Shown: positions 26,967 through 36,358 of the stretch, in pieces
Position numbering within the stretch: the first letter of the stretch is position 1
How the letters are laid out: every line of letters begins with the position of its first letter
DNA from: Pelagibaculum spongiae
GTDB taxonomy: Bacteria; Pseudomonadota; Gammaproteobacteria; Enterobacterales; Pelagibaculaceae
Length of the DNA stretch: 64,000 bases
Assembly: GCF_003097315.1 (NCBI RefSeq)
Contig: NZ_QDDL01000008.1
Coordinates: 124,001 to 188,000 of the forward strand
Direction: 5' to 3'
Program-made: the position numbers and the translations under genes
Notes under the pieces: model-generated
What the model was told of the DNA's origin: nothing
Seen by the model: only the letters and a program-made list of their open reading frames with translations
The model's database searches: none

Positions 26967-29216
26967 ATGAAAGCATTTGTGACAAAACGCGGTTGCAGTT
27001 TGCATGCTACTCAATGTCAACCAACTATGCGCATCGCTGTTCAATGGCTGACTGTGCCGCTATTAGCAGTAGTGCTGACTGCATGTGGCTCAAATGATTC
27101 GTCTAAATCTACTCCAGATGATCAGCTGGTTACACCGCCTACAAACCCGCAGCCAAATCCTCCGACTACGCCTGTTGATATTCAACCATTGACCGCACAA
27201 ATGGTATTGGATTTAACCGATGACGCGGCTTTTTTTGACCAAGGATTTCCATCGGCGATCAAACAAAAACCCAGTGGAAAAATCGATTTTAGTCACTTCC
27301 CGCGAGAGAAGCATATCTCAACCGTTGATTGGCGAGCAGTAGCAGAAACTACCGATGGTTTTTCTCCTATGTCACCGGTTTATATTCGTTTTGATTCTAA
27401 TATCGCTGTCGATGCAGTAGCACTGAATTTGCCACAGAATGCCGCCGCCTATTTAGAACAAGATGCTTCAGTTCAGTTAATTAATATCGACGCGCAATCT
27501 CCCGAATATGGCCGTCGCCATCCGTTAAATGTGGATTATTACCCGGATGCAGATAAATATCGCCCTGGTAACTTATTGGCAGTTCAGCCGCTAGGGCGGC
27601 TCATGCAAGAAAACACCCAATATGCATTGATTGTTACTCGTGCGATTCACAGTAATGCGAGTGAAACAGCGGTCAGTCCTATGTTGACGGCTTTGTTAAA
27701 TGGCATTAATCCACGTCAGTTAGATTTAACTATTTCACCGATTACTGCAGCTAAATCTTTGCAGGGGTATCAACCATTACGACAATGGTTGGCAGATCAA
27801 GAGCAATTTAATCAGCAACAAATTCTGGCAGCCACAGTATGGCGGACTGGCCAGCCAACGGCTTACTTGCAAAATCTGGTTGATGCTATGGCTAATTGGC
27901 CTGTGCAGTTAGATGAACCGTGGCAGCTGGTGGAATCCAATGATCAATACTGTGCGATTCGTTCTAGCTGGCAGGCACCGGTTTTAATTAAAGGTTTATC
28001 AGGCTATTTATTACCGGTATTTGGCGGGCAAATAGAATTAGATCAGCAAGGTCAGCCGTTGATTCAGCATTATCGACAATCAGAAATAGTTTTAACTCTG
28101 CCAAAAACACAAATGCCGATAGCAGGCTTTCCTATGATGCTTTACAACCATGGCACCGATGGCCGAGCCGATCAGATTTTAACCCGTGGCTATACCAATG
28201 CTCAGGGTGAGCAAACTTCCCAAGGTACCTTGGCAGAAATCGCAGCAATACGCGGCTGGGCAGTATCTGGCATGGCGGGGCATATGGGGTCGGAGCATCA
28301 AGATCTGGTCGATTTATGGGATGGATTATTTGATGGTCTCAGTGGTTTTTCGTTTAACCATTTTTCATACAATCCATTAAACCCGATGGCGATGCGAAAT
28401 AATTTACTACAAATGATCACCGAGCGTGTGTTATATCGCCGGTTAATTAATCAGCAACAAATTGATGCATCTATTTGTCAGGGCTTACAAACACCTGAAG
28501 GGCTGATTCAATTTGATCTACAAACCCAAGTAGCATCAGGCCAGTCGTTAGGATCTTTTACTGCAGCTTCAATGGCAGTGGTCGATCCAACGCCTTATCA
28601 GGGAATGACGGTCAGTGGCGCCGGCACGTTTAGTTTGGATTTGGTGCTGAATTTTGTGATCGAGGGAAAATATTTAAGCGGTTTATTTGAACCCGCCTAT
28701 TGGCAATTACCTGAAGGTAGTTTGAAAGATGATCCACTACATCCATTTTGGGCGTTAGCAGAGTCGGCTTTAGCTCCAGCTAATAGTGGTTTGCAGGTCA
28801 ATCGCTGGCAATATGAAAAAGCCCAGCAAAAACCACATAATTTAATATTTGAGGGTTTTTTCGACTCACAAGTTTCAGTGACATCACAAAAATATTTGCT
28901 GCGTGCGATGAGTGTTGATTTTGCTGGAGAAGAGTTAGATTTATCCGATGACAAGTTGCTATTACCAGCAATTGAACTGGCAGATGGTCAGCAGTTAGAC
29001 TTCCCAGTTCAGGCCAATCAACAGCAAAAAACCAATGTGGTGGTGCGCTATGCACAAGATGCCAATATGGATGGCCACCATGTGTTATTCCAGTATGACC
29101 AAGCTAAGCACCAACTGGGTTGTTTCTTGCATGGAATCAGCAACGATCAACCACCGGTAATTGTGCAAGGTGTTTCAATTGATGGTGCTTGTGAAATAGT
29201 TGATCAGCCTAATTAA
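26967..29216 (+). CDS. Outer-surface lipoprotein lipase (VolA / Pla-1/cef-like)
   Basis: A 749-aa predicted lipoprotein of the extracellular lipase group known from Vibrio VolA and the Pla-1/cef family. The lipobox is LTAC, with Cys near residue 43, followed by a Pro/Thr/Asn linker. The nucleophile elbow is SGQSLGS near residue 530 and the C-terminal half has an alpha/beta-hydrolase look. If translation starts at 26967 (ribosome binding site AGGAA) the signal n-region is unusually long. The ATG at 27027 gives a standard signal peptide (MRIAVQWLTVPLLAVVLTAC) but no ribosome binding site. A likely role is releasing fatty acids from host or environmental phospholipids. A bidirectional terminator follows. 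Confidence 0.8.
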   Translation: MKAFVTKRGCSLHATQCQPTMRIAVQWLTVPLLAVVLTACGSNDSSKSTPDDQLVTPPTNPQPNPPTTPVDIQPLTAQMVLDLTDDAAFFDQGFPSAIKQKPSGKIDFSHFPREKHISTVDWRAVAETTDGFSPMSPVYIRFDSNIAVDAVALNLPQNAAAYLEQDASVQLINIDAQSPEYGRRHPLNVDYYPDADKYRPGNLLAVQPLGRLMQENTQYALIVTRAIHSNASETAVSPMLTALLNGINPRQLDLTISPITAAKSLQGYQPLRQWLADQEQFNQQQILAATVWRTGQPTAYLQNLVDAMANWPVQLDEPWQLVESNDQYCAIRSSWQAPVLIKGLSGYLLPVFGGQIELDQQGQPLIQHYRQSEIVLTLPKTQMPIAGFPMMLYNHGTDGRADQILTRGYTNAQGEQTSQGTLAEIAAIRGWAVSGMAGHMGSEHQDLVDLWDGLFDGLSGFSFNHFSYNPLNPMAMRNNLLQMITERVLYRRLINQQQIDASICQGLQTPEGLIQFDLQTQVASGQSLGSFTAASMAVVDPTPYQGMTVSGAGTFSLDLVLNFVIEGKYLSGLFEPAYWQLPEGSLKDDPLHPFWALAESALAPANSGLQVNRWQYEKAQQKPHNLIFEGFFDSQVSVTSQKYLLRAMSVDFAGEELDLSDDKLLLPAIELADGQQLDFPVQANQQQKTNVVVRYAQDANMDGHHVLFQYDQAKHQLGCFLHGISNDQPPVIVQGVSIDGACEIVDQPN

Positions 29217-29231
29217 GAAATATTAATTTTA

Positions 29232-29269
29232 ATTCTTGCAGTCTGCGATTCAATGTAGTCTGCAAGAAT
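29232..29269. terminator. Bidirectional terminator between convergent genes
   Basis: ATTCTTGCAG (29232-29241) pairs perfectly with CTGCAAGAAT (29260-29269), with an 18-base loop and AT-rich flanks on both sides. Confidence 0.75.
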
Positions 29270-29292
29270 CGAAATTTATTCGGTAGAATTAT

Positions 29293-29898
29293 TTAACCAA
29301 AAGCAATTCTTGCAGCGACCAATATCAATAAGCTTGCCAAAGCTCTATCCAGCCACAAACTACCATTAACCAGTTTATTGCGAATGGCGGGCCGCGTTGC
29401 AATTAGGGCAACTAAGGTATACCAAGCGCCATCAATAACGACCGCAGTGGATGCATAAAGCGCTTTGGTTTGAAGGTCCAACTGGTCACCAGCAACCTGA
29501 CTGAATAATGCCAGAAAAAATAAAATGACTTTTGGGTTGAGTAGTGAAATCGCTAACCCTTGTTTGATTGGATTGCCCAGCTGTTGAGATGTACTTTCTA
29601 GATTGACCTTAGATTGACCTGCAAAGCGCCAAGCATTAATTGCCATCCAAACTAAATATGCCGCCCCTAGCCATTTTATCGCAACAAACAATATTGGGCT
29701 TTTAACGATCAGTAAGCCGAGGCCGAGCAGTGAAGCTGTGGCATAAACGCCAATTCCAACTGCATGACTAATCGATGTTATGACACCTGCTGCGCGCCCT
29801 TGATACAACGATTGGCGAAGAACCACTGCCAAGCTAGCACCCGGTGTCATAGCACCCATCAAGCAAATGCCTATTACTAAAAACCACTCAGCTAACAT
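29293..29898 (-). CDS. LysE/RhtB-family amino acid exporter
   Basis: About 201 aa with six hydrophobic segments, the size and layout of LysE-superfamily exporters. The family signature near the N-terminus is GAMTPGASLAVVLRQSL, and GISHAVGIGVYA matches the conserved G..H..G segment. LLNPKVILFF is the conserved NPK motif. It is predicted to export an amino acid or homoserine lactone; the substrate is unknown. ATG 29898 is chosen because AGGA is eight bases upstream. It is convergent with the lipase gene and downstream of the IS-interrupted gene. Confidence 0.88.
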   Translation of the reverse strand: MLAEWFLVIGICLMGAMTPGASLAVVLRQSLYQGRAAGVITSISHAVGIGVYATASLLGLGLLIVKSPILFVAIKWLGAAYLVWMAINAWRFAGQSKVNLESTSQQLGNPIKQGLAISLLNPKVILFFLALFSQVAGDQLDLQTKALYASTAVVIDGAWYTLVALIATRPAIRNKLVNGSLWLDRALASLLILVAARIAFG

Positions 29899-29991
29899 CA
29901 AACTATTCCTGCCTCGAATCGGTGGCTGAATAATGCCAAAGTCAGGCGGTCGAAAAAAGGCATGTAGCTATGAGCTAGTGGAATGGGGCGG

Positions 29992-30408
29992 TCAGTCGAG
30001 TGCTTCAGACAGTGGTCGCATCTGTATAGGATTCAATCTTGCATAGCCATCTTGTTCTTCAGCGCTGAGTGAGAAACTGGTAAAATCAACTTGATCGCCT
30101 GCAAAATAATGGGTCTTAATAGAGCCTTCTTTAAAGAAATGTTCCAGAAAAATGATATAAGCTGGTGCTCTTGTTGCGGCTGGTTGGAATTCAATTAGCC
30201 CAATCAGAGGATCAAAAATATAGTCTCGAGTACCGCCGAGAATAATTAAAATTGTATGATCGGTCATAATTGGGCTAGATGTATCTCTTGAATAATTTAC
30301 TTTAAAGGTCAATGTACTGTACTGGATAGTACCTATGGGTGAATTACTGCTGATTCCTGCCAGGGCTAGCGACCATGCTGATGTTTCAGAGAGAAACTTT
30401 CTTTTTGA
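29992..30408 (-). pseudogene. Cysteine-protease-like protein, C-terminal half (split by IS66)
   Basis: The distal half of a gene whose 5' half is at 32106-32494. Removing the IS and one copy of the 8-bp duplication joins the halves in the same frame (TYQSK then RKFLSE), giving ~265 aa. This half holds TDHTILIILGG (His, residue 178 of the joined protein) and IFDPLIGLIEF (Asp, residue 193). With Cys51 from the other half, these form a YopT/C58-like Cys-His-Asp set 15 residues apart at the His-Asp end. The intact paralog at 51661-52455 has the same layout. A GTG in the IS end could start a short product, but the Cys would be absent, so inactivation is likely. Confidence 0.75.
30401..30408. repeat. 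Target-site duplication, left copy
   Basis: CTTTTTGA directly abuts the left end of the IS66-family element and is repeated at 32106-32113. Eight bases is the usual IS66 duplication. Confidence 0.95.
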
Positions 30409-32105
30409 GTAACCATTCAGCACAATTTAATATAAAAATCGCTTGACAGGTTTTTTTGATATTTTCCCGAATTTAAGCACCTCTTTCAGAATACCACTTA
30501 AACGCCGCATTAAACTGCTATTAACACACCTGATTATCAATGTTTTTTGCTCAGAATAGCGCATCAGCATTCCGCTTCTAAAAAGTCGCCACAGTAAGCC
30601 TCAGAGACAAAAAAACCACCCTGAAAACCTGTGCGATAATAACCGCATGGACTCAATCGAAATTAATAAAACAATCGCTGAAACCGAGCGATTGTTAGCC
30701 AAAAGCAAAAGCTTACCGCCCGAACTGGTGGCGATGGTTCGTATGCTGATGCTCGTCGTTAAGATATTGCTTGATAGCAAAGGGCTAAACAGCAAAAACT
30801 CCAGCATTCCGCCATCGGCAGATCCTAATCGAGAAAAGAAATCGCGCGCCAAAAGCAATAAAAACCCAGGCGGGCAGCCTGGCCATAAAGGCAGTAATTT
30901 ATCACCGGTGAAAGACCCAGATGAAGTGCTGGATATTACGATTGATCGTAGCCAATTGCCGAAAGGAAAATACCGTGTTGTTGGCAGTGAAAGCCGCCAA
31001 GTAGTTGATGTTCGTATTACCCGATATGTCACCGAATATCGGGCGCAGATTCTACAAGACGAGCAGGGTAACCAGTTTGTTGCTGAGTTTCCGCAAGGGG
31101 TCACTCGGCCAATACAATATGGCAATGAGTTTAAAGCCAACGCGGTTTATATGTCGAGCTACCAGCTGATTCCTTATGAACGGACTCAAAAGCACTTCGC
31201 TGAGATATTGGATGCGCCAATCAGCACCGGTAGCCTTGCCAATTTTAATCAGGAAGCTTTTCATCGACTGAAGCCATTTGCTCAGTTAGTACCGGCTATT
31301 TTGCGTGCTGGAGATTTGATTCATGCCGATGAAACCGGCGTCAATATCAATGGTAAACGAAAGTGGCTACATGTCGCGAGCAATGACCGCTGGACGTGGA
31401 TTGAAGCGCATGAATCAAGAGGTATCGAGGCAATGGAAGCGATCGACATCTTGCCTAAATTTACCGGTTTATTGGTACACGATCACTGGAAAAGCTACTA
31501 CCGATTTGTGCTGTGCTTGCATGTATTGTGTAACGCCCATCATGTACGTGAATTGGCGCGAGCCCATGAGCAAGATGGCCAGCAGTGGGCCAAGGCAATG
31601 GAAGATCTGCTTTATGAAATGAATACGGCAGTCAATGAGGCGGGGGGTGAGTTGGATGAAAAGCAGTGTCAAAAATGGGTGAAGCGATATCGAAAAATAT
31701 TAAAAGCAGGTGATCGGGAATGCCCGGCACCTGAGCCAAAAAAAGCGGATAAAAAAGGTCAATTAAAACGAGGGAAATTAGCACGAAGTAAATCGAGAAA
31801 TTTATTAGAGCGGCTGCGGGATTTTGAAGCAGACGTGCTGCGGTTTATGAGTAATACCCGAGCACCGTTTACCAATAATCAGGGTGAACGGGACTTCCGT
31901 ATGAGCAAGGTTCAGCAGAAGATATCAGGCTGCTTCCGCTCATGGGATGGCGTGAAAGCGTATTGCAGAATCCGGAGCTATATATCGACCTGCCAAAAAA
32001 ATGGGGTCGGTGTTGGGGAAGCTTTGTCGTTATTATTTGCGGGTAAATGGCCGGACTTTATTCAGGAGAAATTGGATCGGTTGGTGTGACATGCTGAATG
32101 GTTAC
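30409..32105. mobile_element. IS66-family insertion sequence, 1697 bp, complete
   Basis: Bounded by perfect 14-bp terminal inverted repeats (GTAACCATTCAGCA at 30409-30422, complement at 32092-32105). They begin GTAA as IS66 ends do, and are flanked by the 8-bp duplication CTTTTTGA. It carries a single transposase gene and no tnpA/tnpB, as in the ISBst12-like subgroup. Intact ends, duplication and transposase indicate a recent, possibly active insertion. Confidence 0.95.
30647..32089 (+). CDS. tnpC: IS66-family transposase (TnpC type)
   Basis: A 480-aa DDE transposase. The N-terminal helical region with SKGLNSKNSSIPPSADPN and GGQPGHKG is the IS66 signature (zinc-finger/HTH area, about residues 40-90). 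The catalytic core shows HADETGVNI (first Asp, about residue 227), GLLVHDHWKSYY (second Asp, about residue 275) and FTNNQGERDFRMSKVQQK (Glu, about residue 415). The C-terminal block SYISTCQKNG is conserved in the family. A Lys/Arg-rich insert lies near 350-390. It is the only gene in the element and ends three bases before the right inverted repeat. Confidence 0.95.
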   Translation: MDSIEINKTIAETERLLAKSKSLPPELVAMVRMLMLVVKILLDSKGLNSKNSSIPPSADPNREKKSRAKSNKNPGGQPGHKGSNLSPVKDPDEVLDITIDRSQLPKGKYRVVGSESRQVVDVRITRYVTEYRAQILQDEQGNQFVAEFPQGVTRPIQYGNEFKANAVYMSSYQLIPYERTQKHFAEILDAPISTGSLANFNQEAFHRLKPFAQLVPAILRAGDLIHADETGVNINGKRKWLHVASNDRWTWIEAHESRGIEAMEAIDILPKFTGLLVHDHWKSYYRFVLCLHVLCNAHHVRELARAHEQDGQQWAKAMEDLLYEMNTAVNEAGGELDEKQCQKWVKRYRKILKAGDRECPAPEPKKADKKGQLKRGKLARSKSRNLLERLRDFEADVLRFMSNTRAPFTNNQGERDFRMSKVQQKISGCFRSWDGVKAYCRIRSYISTCQKNGVGVGEALSLLFAGKWPDFIQEKLDRLV

Positions 32106-32113
32106 CTTTTTGA
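32106..32113. repeat. Target-site duplication, right copy
   Basis: CTTTTTGA abuts the right end of the IS; see 30401-30408. Confidence 0.95.
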
Positions 32114-32494
32114 TTGATAGGTACCTTGCCAAAGAAGATTGTAGTCGCATTTAAATTCGTTTTTAAATATATCATTTTTAGCTGGTGCTTGGAGTTTGGA
32201 AGCAGATGCCCATATTTTTGATTGAGTAATATTAATTGCTTTATCTTTTGTTATATTATTATTTAGAGAATCTGTTGAAAGAAAAAAGAAACTTTTCAGG
32301 TCTTCTCTTTTATTTTGTGCAATAAACAACGCTATAGCATGGCATAGGCCGGAGCTTATAAATGTATTAGTATCGAACTCACCATTTGGTTGGCTTAAAT
32401 CTAATATTTTATTCATGTTGAAGGGGTAGAAGCTGCATTTACAACTAATTTTCCCAAGCATTCCTCTAATTTTCTCTCTATGTAGAACGGGCAT
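32106..32494 (-). pseudogene. Cysteine-protease-like protein, N-terminal half (split by IS66)
   Basis: The proximal half of the gene completed at 29992-30408. It starts at ATG 32494 with AAGGA seven bases upstream and reads to the IS, where a stop appears immediately (AGG TAA). It contains SSGLCHAIALFIAQ, with the candidate nucleophile Cys51 at the start of a helix, as in C58 (YopT-like) peptidases. No signal peptide or membrane segment. It lies 21 bp downstream of the CYTH phosphatase gene on the same strand and might be transcribed with it. Function inferred only from the Cys-His-Asp pattern of the joined protein. Confidence 0.75.
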
Positions 32495-32515
32495 AACACA
32501 TCCTTGTGTTGATAT

Positions 32516-32992
32516 TTAATTGATCCATTGATTAAATGGATGCTTCATTAAGCAGCTATTGTAGTAGCGTTTATCACCGGTGACTTCTTCACCTAACCAG
32601 TCTGGTTTTTCAAAAGCGTCATCAGCTGAGCTTAATTCAACTTCTGCTACAACCAAATCTTGATTTTCAGCAAAAAATTCGTCCACTTCAAAAGTATGTT
32701 GGCCGACCGACACTTCGTAGCGAATTTTATCGATTAAACCCGGTTCACAAAGTTTAATCAGCTGCTGTGCTTCGGACAAGTCAATCTCTTTTTCCCATTC
32801 ATAGCGAGAAGTGCCATCTTGGCTACTTTTGCCTTTTATAGTCAGATAGCCTTGTTGGCCGCGAATTCTAATCCGAACCGTTCTCTCTGGACTTGAGTTT
32901 AGATAGCCTTGGACGATACGAGTTTTGCGTTGGGCCGTTTGTTGATAGTCGTTATTTAGTACCAGAAACTTGCGTTCGATTTCTACCGACAT
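32516..32992 (-). CDS. CYTH-domain protein (inorganic triphosphatase-like)
   Basis: A 158-aa protein consisting of one CYTH (triphosphate tunnel metalloenzyme) domain. The hallmark ExExK is EIERKFLV at residues 4-11. Alternating charged beta strands follow: [37 protein letters not shown] and LVVAEVEL, ending in [12 protein letters not shown]. Small bacterial members hydrolyse tripolyphosphate or thiamine triphosphate in the cytoplasm rather than acting as cyclases. The ATG (MSVEIERKF) is the standard start. It is divergent from trpS and upstream of the split gene. Confidence 0.9.
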   Translation of the reverse strand: MSVEIERKFLVLNNDYQQTAQRKTRIVQGYLNSSPERTVRIRIRGQQGYLTIKGKSSQDGTSRYEWEKEIDLSEAQQLIKLCEPGLIDKIRYEVSVGQHTFEVDEFFAENQDLVVAEVELSSADDAFEKPDWLGEEVTGDKRYYNSCLMKHPFNQWIN

Positions 32993-33105
32993 TGCGATTC
33001 CCCGCGGTTGGATACTGACAACTTTATAGCAGCAAGCATAACTGACCTTTACTACTTAATGGATCCTTTATCAGATGAGTCCGCAATGGCTAAGGTGTCA
33101 AAGCG

Positions 33106-33135
33106 TTTATGTATCGGACTAAACTTGCGTATAAT
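33106..33135 (+). promoter_or_regulatory. Sigma-70 promoter for trpS
   Basis: TTTATG (33106-33111), an 18-bp spacer and a perfect TATAAT (33130-33135), 35 bp upstream of the chosen start codon. It lies within an open frame upstream of trpS, which argues that frame is not translated. Confidence 0.55.
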
Positions 33136-33169
33136 GCCCGCTCGCAGCAATTCCCAAGATTGGATGATC

Positions 33170-34189
33170 ATGAGTAAAGTTAGAACTCTGACCGGTATTA
33201 CGACGTCCGGTACCCCGCACCTGGGGAACTATGTCGGTGCAATTCGCCCGGCGATTCAAGCTAGCAAAGACGACAATGTTCGCTCTTACTATTTTTTGGC
33301 TGACTATCACGCACTGATCAAGTGCTGGGACCCTGAAAGGGTTCACCAATCCACCCGGGAAATCGCTGCGACCTGGCTGGCTTTTGGTCTGGATACCGAT
33401 AAAACCATCTTCTATCGCCAGTCAGATATTCCTGAGATCCCAGAGCTGACGTGGATCTTAAATTGTGTGTGTGCCAAAGGTTTGATGAATCGCTCCCATG
33501 CTTATAAAGCGTCGGTAGATGCCAACGTTGCCAATGAAGCCGACCCTGACTTTGAAGTCACCATGGGTTTATTTAGTTACCCGATACTGATGGCCGCCGA
33601 CATTTTAATGTTCAATGCTAACAAAGTGCCTGTCGGGCGTGACCAGATTCAGCATATTGAAATGGCGCGAGACATTGCTGGTCGATTCAATCATATCTTC
33701 AAAAAGAAATTGTTTGATATGCCAGAAGCAGTAGTGGCCGATGCTTCAGATAGCAGTGCTATTTTGCAAGGCCTTGATGGCCGTAAAATGAGCAAAAGCT
33801 ATAACAACACCATTCCGTTGTTCTCTACTGAAAAGCAGTTGAAAAAATCAATTAATAAGATCAAAACCAACTTGCTTGAGCCAGGCGAACCTAAAGATCC
33901 AGATACTTCAGCGGTATTCCAAATCTGGCAAGCATTTGCTACCCCAGCTCAGGTTGCCGAAATGCGGACTGAGTTTGAAAATGGTATTGCTTGGGGCGAA
34001 GCCAAAAAGCGCTTGTTTGAACTGGTTAATGCAGAAATTGCGCCAGCGCGTGAGCGTTATAACGAGATTATGGATGATCCCGAATTCTTAGAAGCTGAAC
34101 TGCAAAAGGGTGCTGAAAAAGCCCGTGCACAAGCCGCTCCATTTATGGAAAAGGTTCGTAAAGCCACCGGCATTAAACGTTTTAAATAG
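33170..34189 (+). CDS. trpS: Tryptophanyl-tRNA synthetase
   Basis: A class I aminoacyl-tRNA synthetase, 339 aa, charging tRNA-Trp in the cytoplasm. The frame is open from 33008, but the family starts at [20 protein letters not shown], so ATG 33170 is correct, with a TATAAT promoter just upstream. The HIGH-like motif is PHLGN near residue 17 and the KMSKS loop is RKMSKSYNN near residue 205. [22 protein letters not shown] is the conserved Trp/AMP-binding helix region. A terminator follows immediately. It is divergent from the CYTH gene. Confidence 0.95.
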   Translation: MSKVRTLTGITTSGTPHLGNYVGAIRPAIQASKDDNVRSYYFLADYHALIKCWDPERVHQSTREIAATWLAFGLDTDKTIFYRQSDIPEIPELTWILNCVCAKGLMNRSHAYKASVDANVANEADPDFEVTMGLFSYPILMAADILMFNANKVPVGRDQIQHIEMARDIAGRFNHIFKKKLFDMPEAVVADASDSSAILQGLDGRKMSKSYNNTIPLFSTEKQLKKSINKIKTNLLEPGEPKDPDTSAVFQIWQAFATPAQVAEMRTEFENGIAWGEAKKRLFELVNAEIAPARERYNEIMDDPEFLEAELQKGAEKARAQAAPFMEKVRKATGIKRFK

Positions 34190-34204
34190 TTAAGTCTTCG
34201 AAAG

Positions 34205-34250
34205 CGCCATTTCTGAATCACTTCTAAGTGAGCGGAAATGGCGTTTTTTT
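34205..34250 (+). terminator. Rho-independent terminator after trpS
   Basis: CGCCATTTC (34205-34213) pairs with GAAATGGCG (34235-34243), followed by TTTTTTT. A second small stem in the loop strengthens it. Confidence 0.88.
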
Positions 34251-34276
34251 ATTTGTAAATTAAAATTGGTAAATTT

Positions 34277-35014
34277 TTGGATAAAATCTTTTTCTGGTCC
34301 GGTGTACGCAGAGTTTCACCCACCCTGCTAAGCATTACGCCATTTGGTTTGATTGCTGGCATAGCTGCATTGGAATCGGGTATGACGCCGCTGCAGGCTC
34401 AGCTGTCTTCAGTAGCTTTTTTTGCTGGATCTGCGCAGATTGCCTCGGCACAGTTGCTGGCGTCAGGTGCGCCTTTATTAATTGCGATTGCCACCGCGAT
34501 GTTAATTAACTTGCGTTTTATGATGTACAGCGCGGTGCTTGCACCCGAACTGCCAATTACCGGCTCGCCGATTAAACGCACAGCAAAAAAAATGGGTTTA
34601 GCTTATTTTTTGACGGATCAAGTGTTTGCTTTAACCCACCTAAAAATTGCAGAGCAACCTAGTTGTACTCTAGATGAAAGGGTCTCCTTCTATTTAGGGT
34701 GCGCTTTACCGGTTTGGTTGTGTTGGCAGTTAGCGACCGCTGCCGGAATTATTTTTGGCAATGCATTACCCGCATCTTGGCCGATAGAATTTTCTATTCC
34801 ACTGACTTTTCTTGCTTTGTTATTTCCAACCATTAAAGACAAACCCGGTGCCATTGCAGCGGTAGTGGCTGGGTTGCTGGCTTTGTTGTTTCATTCATTG
34901 CCATGGAAGCTAGGATTAGTTGCAGGCGCAATTGGTGGCATAATCGCAGGTGGTTTTTCAGAAGGGATGATCAATAAAAAGACAGCAAAACCAATTCAGG
35001 GAGCAAAAGATTAA
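34277..35014 (+). CDS. azlC: AzlC-family branched-chain amino acid exporter subunit
   Basis: A 245-aa inner-membrane protein, the large subunit of an AzlCD two-component exporter of branched-chain amino acids and analogues. AzlC features are SITPFGLIAGIAALESGM near the N-terminus, FAGSAQIASAQLLASGAP (the conserved AG(S)AQ segment) and INLRFMMYSAVLAPEL. There are about six transmembrane segments. The start is a TTG at 34277. Its stop overlaps the azlD start by one base (TAATG), so translation is coupled. Confidence 0.9.
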   Translation: MDKIFFWSGVRRVSPTLLSITPFGLIAGIAALESGMTPLQAQLSSVAFFAGSAQIASAQLLASGAPLLIAIATAMLINLRFMMYSAVLAPELPITGSPIKRTAKKMGLAYFLTDQVFALTHLKIAEQPSCTLDERVSFYLGCALPVWLCWQLATAAGIIFGNALPASWPIEFSIPLTFLALLFPTIKDKPGAIAAVVAGLLALLFHSLPWKLGLVAGAIGGIIAGGFSEGMINKKTAKPIQGAKD

Positions 35015-35343
35015 TGTCTCTGGATTGGAAAATATGGTTACTGTTATTAACTGCTGGTGTAGGAAGCTTGTTGCTGCGTAGCTCGTTTATTTTGCTGGCA
35101 GATCGTTATCCGCTATCTGAATTTTGGATGCGCTATTTGCGTTATGTACCCCAGGCAGTTTTTTCTGCTCTGGTTGTTCCAGCATTGTTGCTGCCATCAA
35201 TTGAGAAGCAGGCGCTAGACCCACAAACGCTTGCAGGATTAATCGCAGCATTGGTCGCTTGGAAAACCAATAACATTTTAGCGACTTTAGTCGCTGGGCT
35301 GCTTATGTTGTGGTTGATGGCATTTGCTAATAATTTTTACTAG
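35014..35343 (+). CDS. azlD: AzlD-family transporter subunit
   Basis: A 109-aa, four-helix membrane protein, the small partner of AzlC. Typical features are the N-terminal WLLLLTAGVGSLLLRSSF, the central LRYVPQAVFSALVVPAL (conserved VPxAV segment) and an AAxVAWKTNN motif near the third helix. The ATG shares its A with the azlC stop (TAATG). Confidence 0.9.
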   Translation: MSLDWKIWLLLLTAGVGSLLLRSSFILLADRYPLSEFWMRYLRYVPQAVFSALVVPALLLPSIEKQALDPQTLAGLIAALVAWKTNNILATLVAGLLMLWLMAFANNFY

Positions 35344-35407
35344 AGTATTTTTGACTCGAGCTTAGGATTTCAGAATTTAATAAACATCCGGTCTTCTGCG
35401 ATAACGG

Positions 35408-36169
35408 TCATTTTAAAATTCTTGAAGCCCTTATGCTTGGCTTAGATAAATCATCCAAATAGTCTCGACATTTTTTTAGGTCAGGATTGTAGCAATTAAA
35501 AAATTGATAGAGTGAAAGGTATCGAGATAAACCGAATATTTTCATTTCTACGTTTTTAAAAAAATAGCGCAAAACATATTCGATTTCTTCTGCAGAATTG
35601 ACGTGTTCATGTTTCATTAACTGGCCGTAATCAAGGCCGTATTTTAATTTGAACTCTAACCCAGTCGTCAGTTTCCAGCCTAGTGCCCAGATTGGAGAAC
35701 CTTCACTGGGGATTGATGCTCGAAATCTACCAGTTGCGGCTAATAACAGACTACTGCGGGCAACAACTTCAGGAAGATTGCAGATATGTTCCAGTACTGC
35801 AATGGATGTAATACGCTGATAGCGATTATCATTAGAGACTTCAGATATATCACTATAAATGCTAGATATTTCAGAAAGCGATTTACTGGTTTCGAACAAC
35901 TCAGGAAAAGGTTCCACAATATCGTAATTTTTGCCTGCTGTTTCATATTGCAGTTGGTTTAAGGTACCTGCGCCCAGTTCTAAAGTGGTAGGAGATTTAT
36001 GTTCTAGCATAACATCTGCTGCAACTTGTTTGTGAAGCCACGACTCTACTTTTTGCGCTAAAGATGCTGCTGGAGTATCTCCCTGCCGGTTTGATTGATA
36101 TTGCTGCTTATAGATTTCAGCAATATTTTGATCAAGAGGCGGACGTTGTTTGGGGAAATGATGCAGCAT
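35408..36169 (-). CDS. Class I SAM-dependent methyltransferase
   Basis: About 253 aa. Motif I is TTLELGAGTLNQLQ near residue 65 (SAM-binding GxG loop). NYDIVEPFPEL gives the acidic residue after strand 2, and RITSIAVLEHICNLPEV is the post-motif region typical of Methyltransf_11/23 proteins. The acceptor is unknown; sugar or natural-product-type methylases share this layout. ATG 36169 has GGAT six bases upstream; a TTG two codons earlier is the alternative. It opens an AT-rich accessory stretch (35.4-40.4 kb) and is convergent with azlD. Confidence 0.75.
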   Translation of the reverse strand: MLHHFPKQRPPLDQNIAEIYKQQYQSNRQGDTPAASLAQKVESWLHKQVAADVMLEHKSPTTLELGAGTLNQLQYETAGKNYDIVEPFPELFETSKSLSEISSIYSDISEVSNDNRYQRITSIAVLEHICNLPEVVARSSLLLAATGRFRASIPSEGSPIWALGWKLTTGLEFKLKYGLDYGQLMKHEHVNSAEEIEYVLRYFFKNVEMKIFGLSRYLSLYQFFNCYNPDLKKCRDYLDDLSKPSIRASRILK

Positions 36170-36358
36170 ATACAATCCATTGAATTGATCAGTTGACTGC
36201 TATTTTAGACGGGATGTCACTACTAGGCTGTTTTTTTATCTTCTTGGATTGAATTTCCTGCCGTTTTCGATGTGGTAAATTAAATCTGCAATCGAAACGA
36301 AACATATTCAAAAGCAAACCTAAGCGAAAAAGCTTGCTCCGATTTTTTATGGATTGGT

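Noticed and set aside
33008..33169. N-terminal extension of trpS from an upstream start
   Set aside because: The synthetase family begins at the ATG at 33170, and a TATAAT promoter lies inside the extension.
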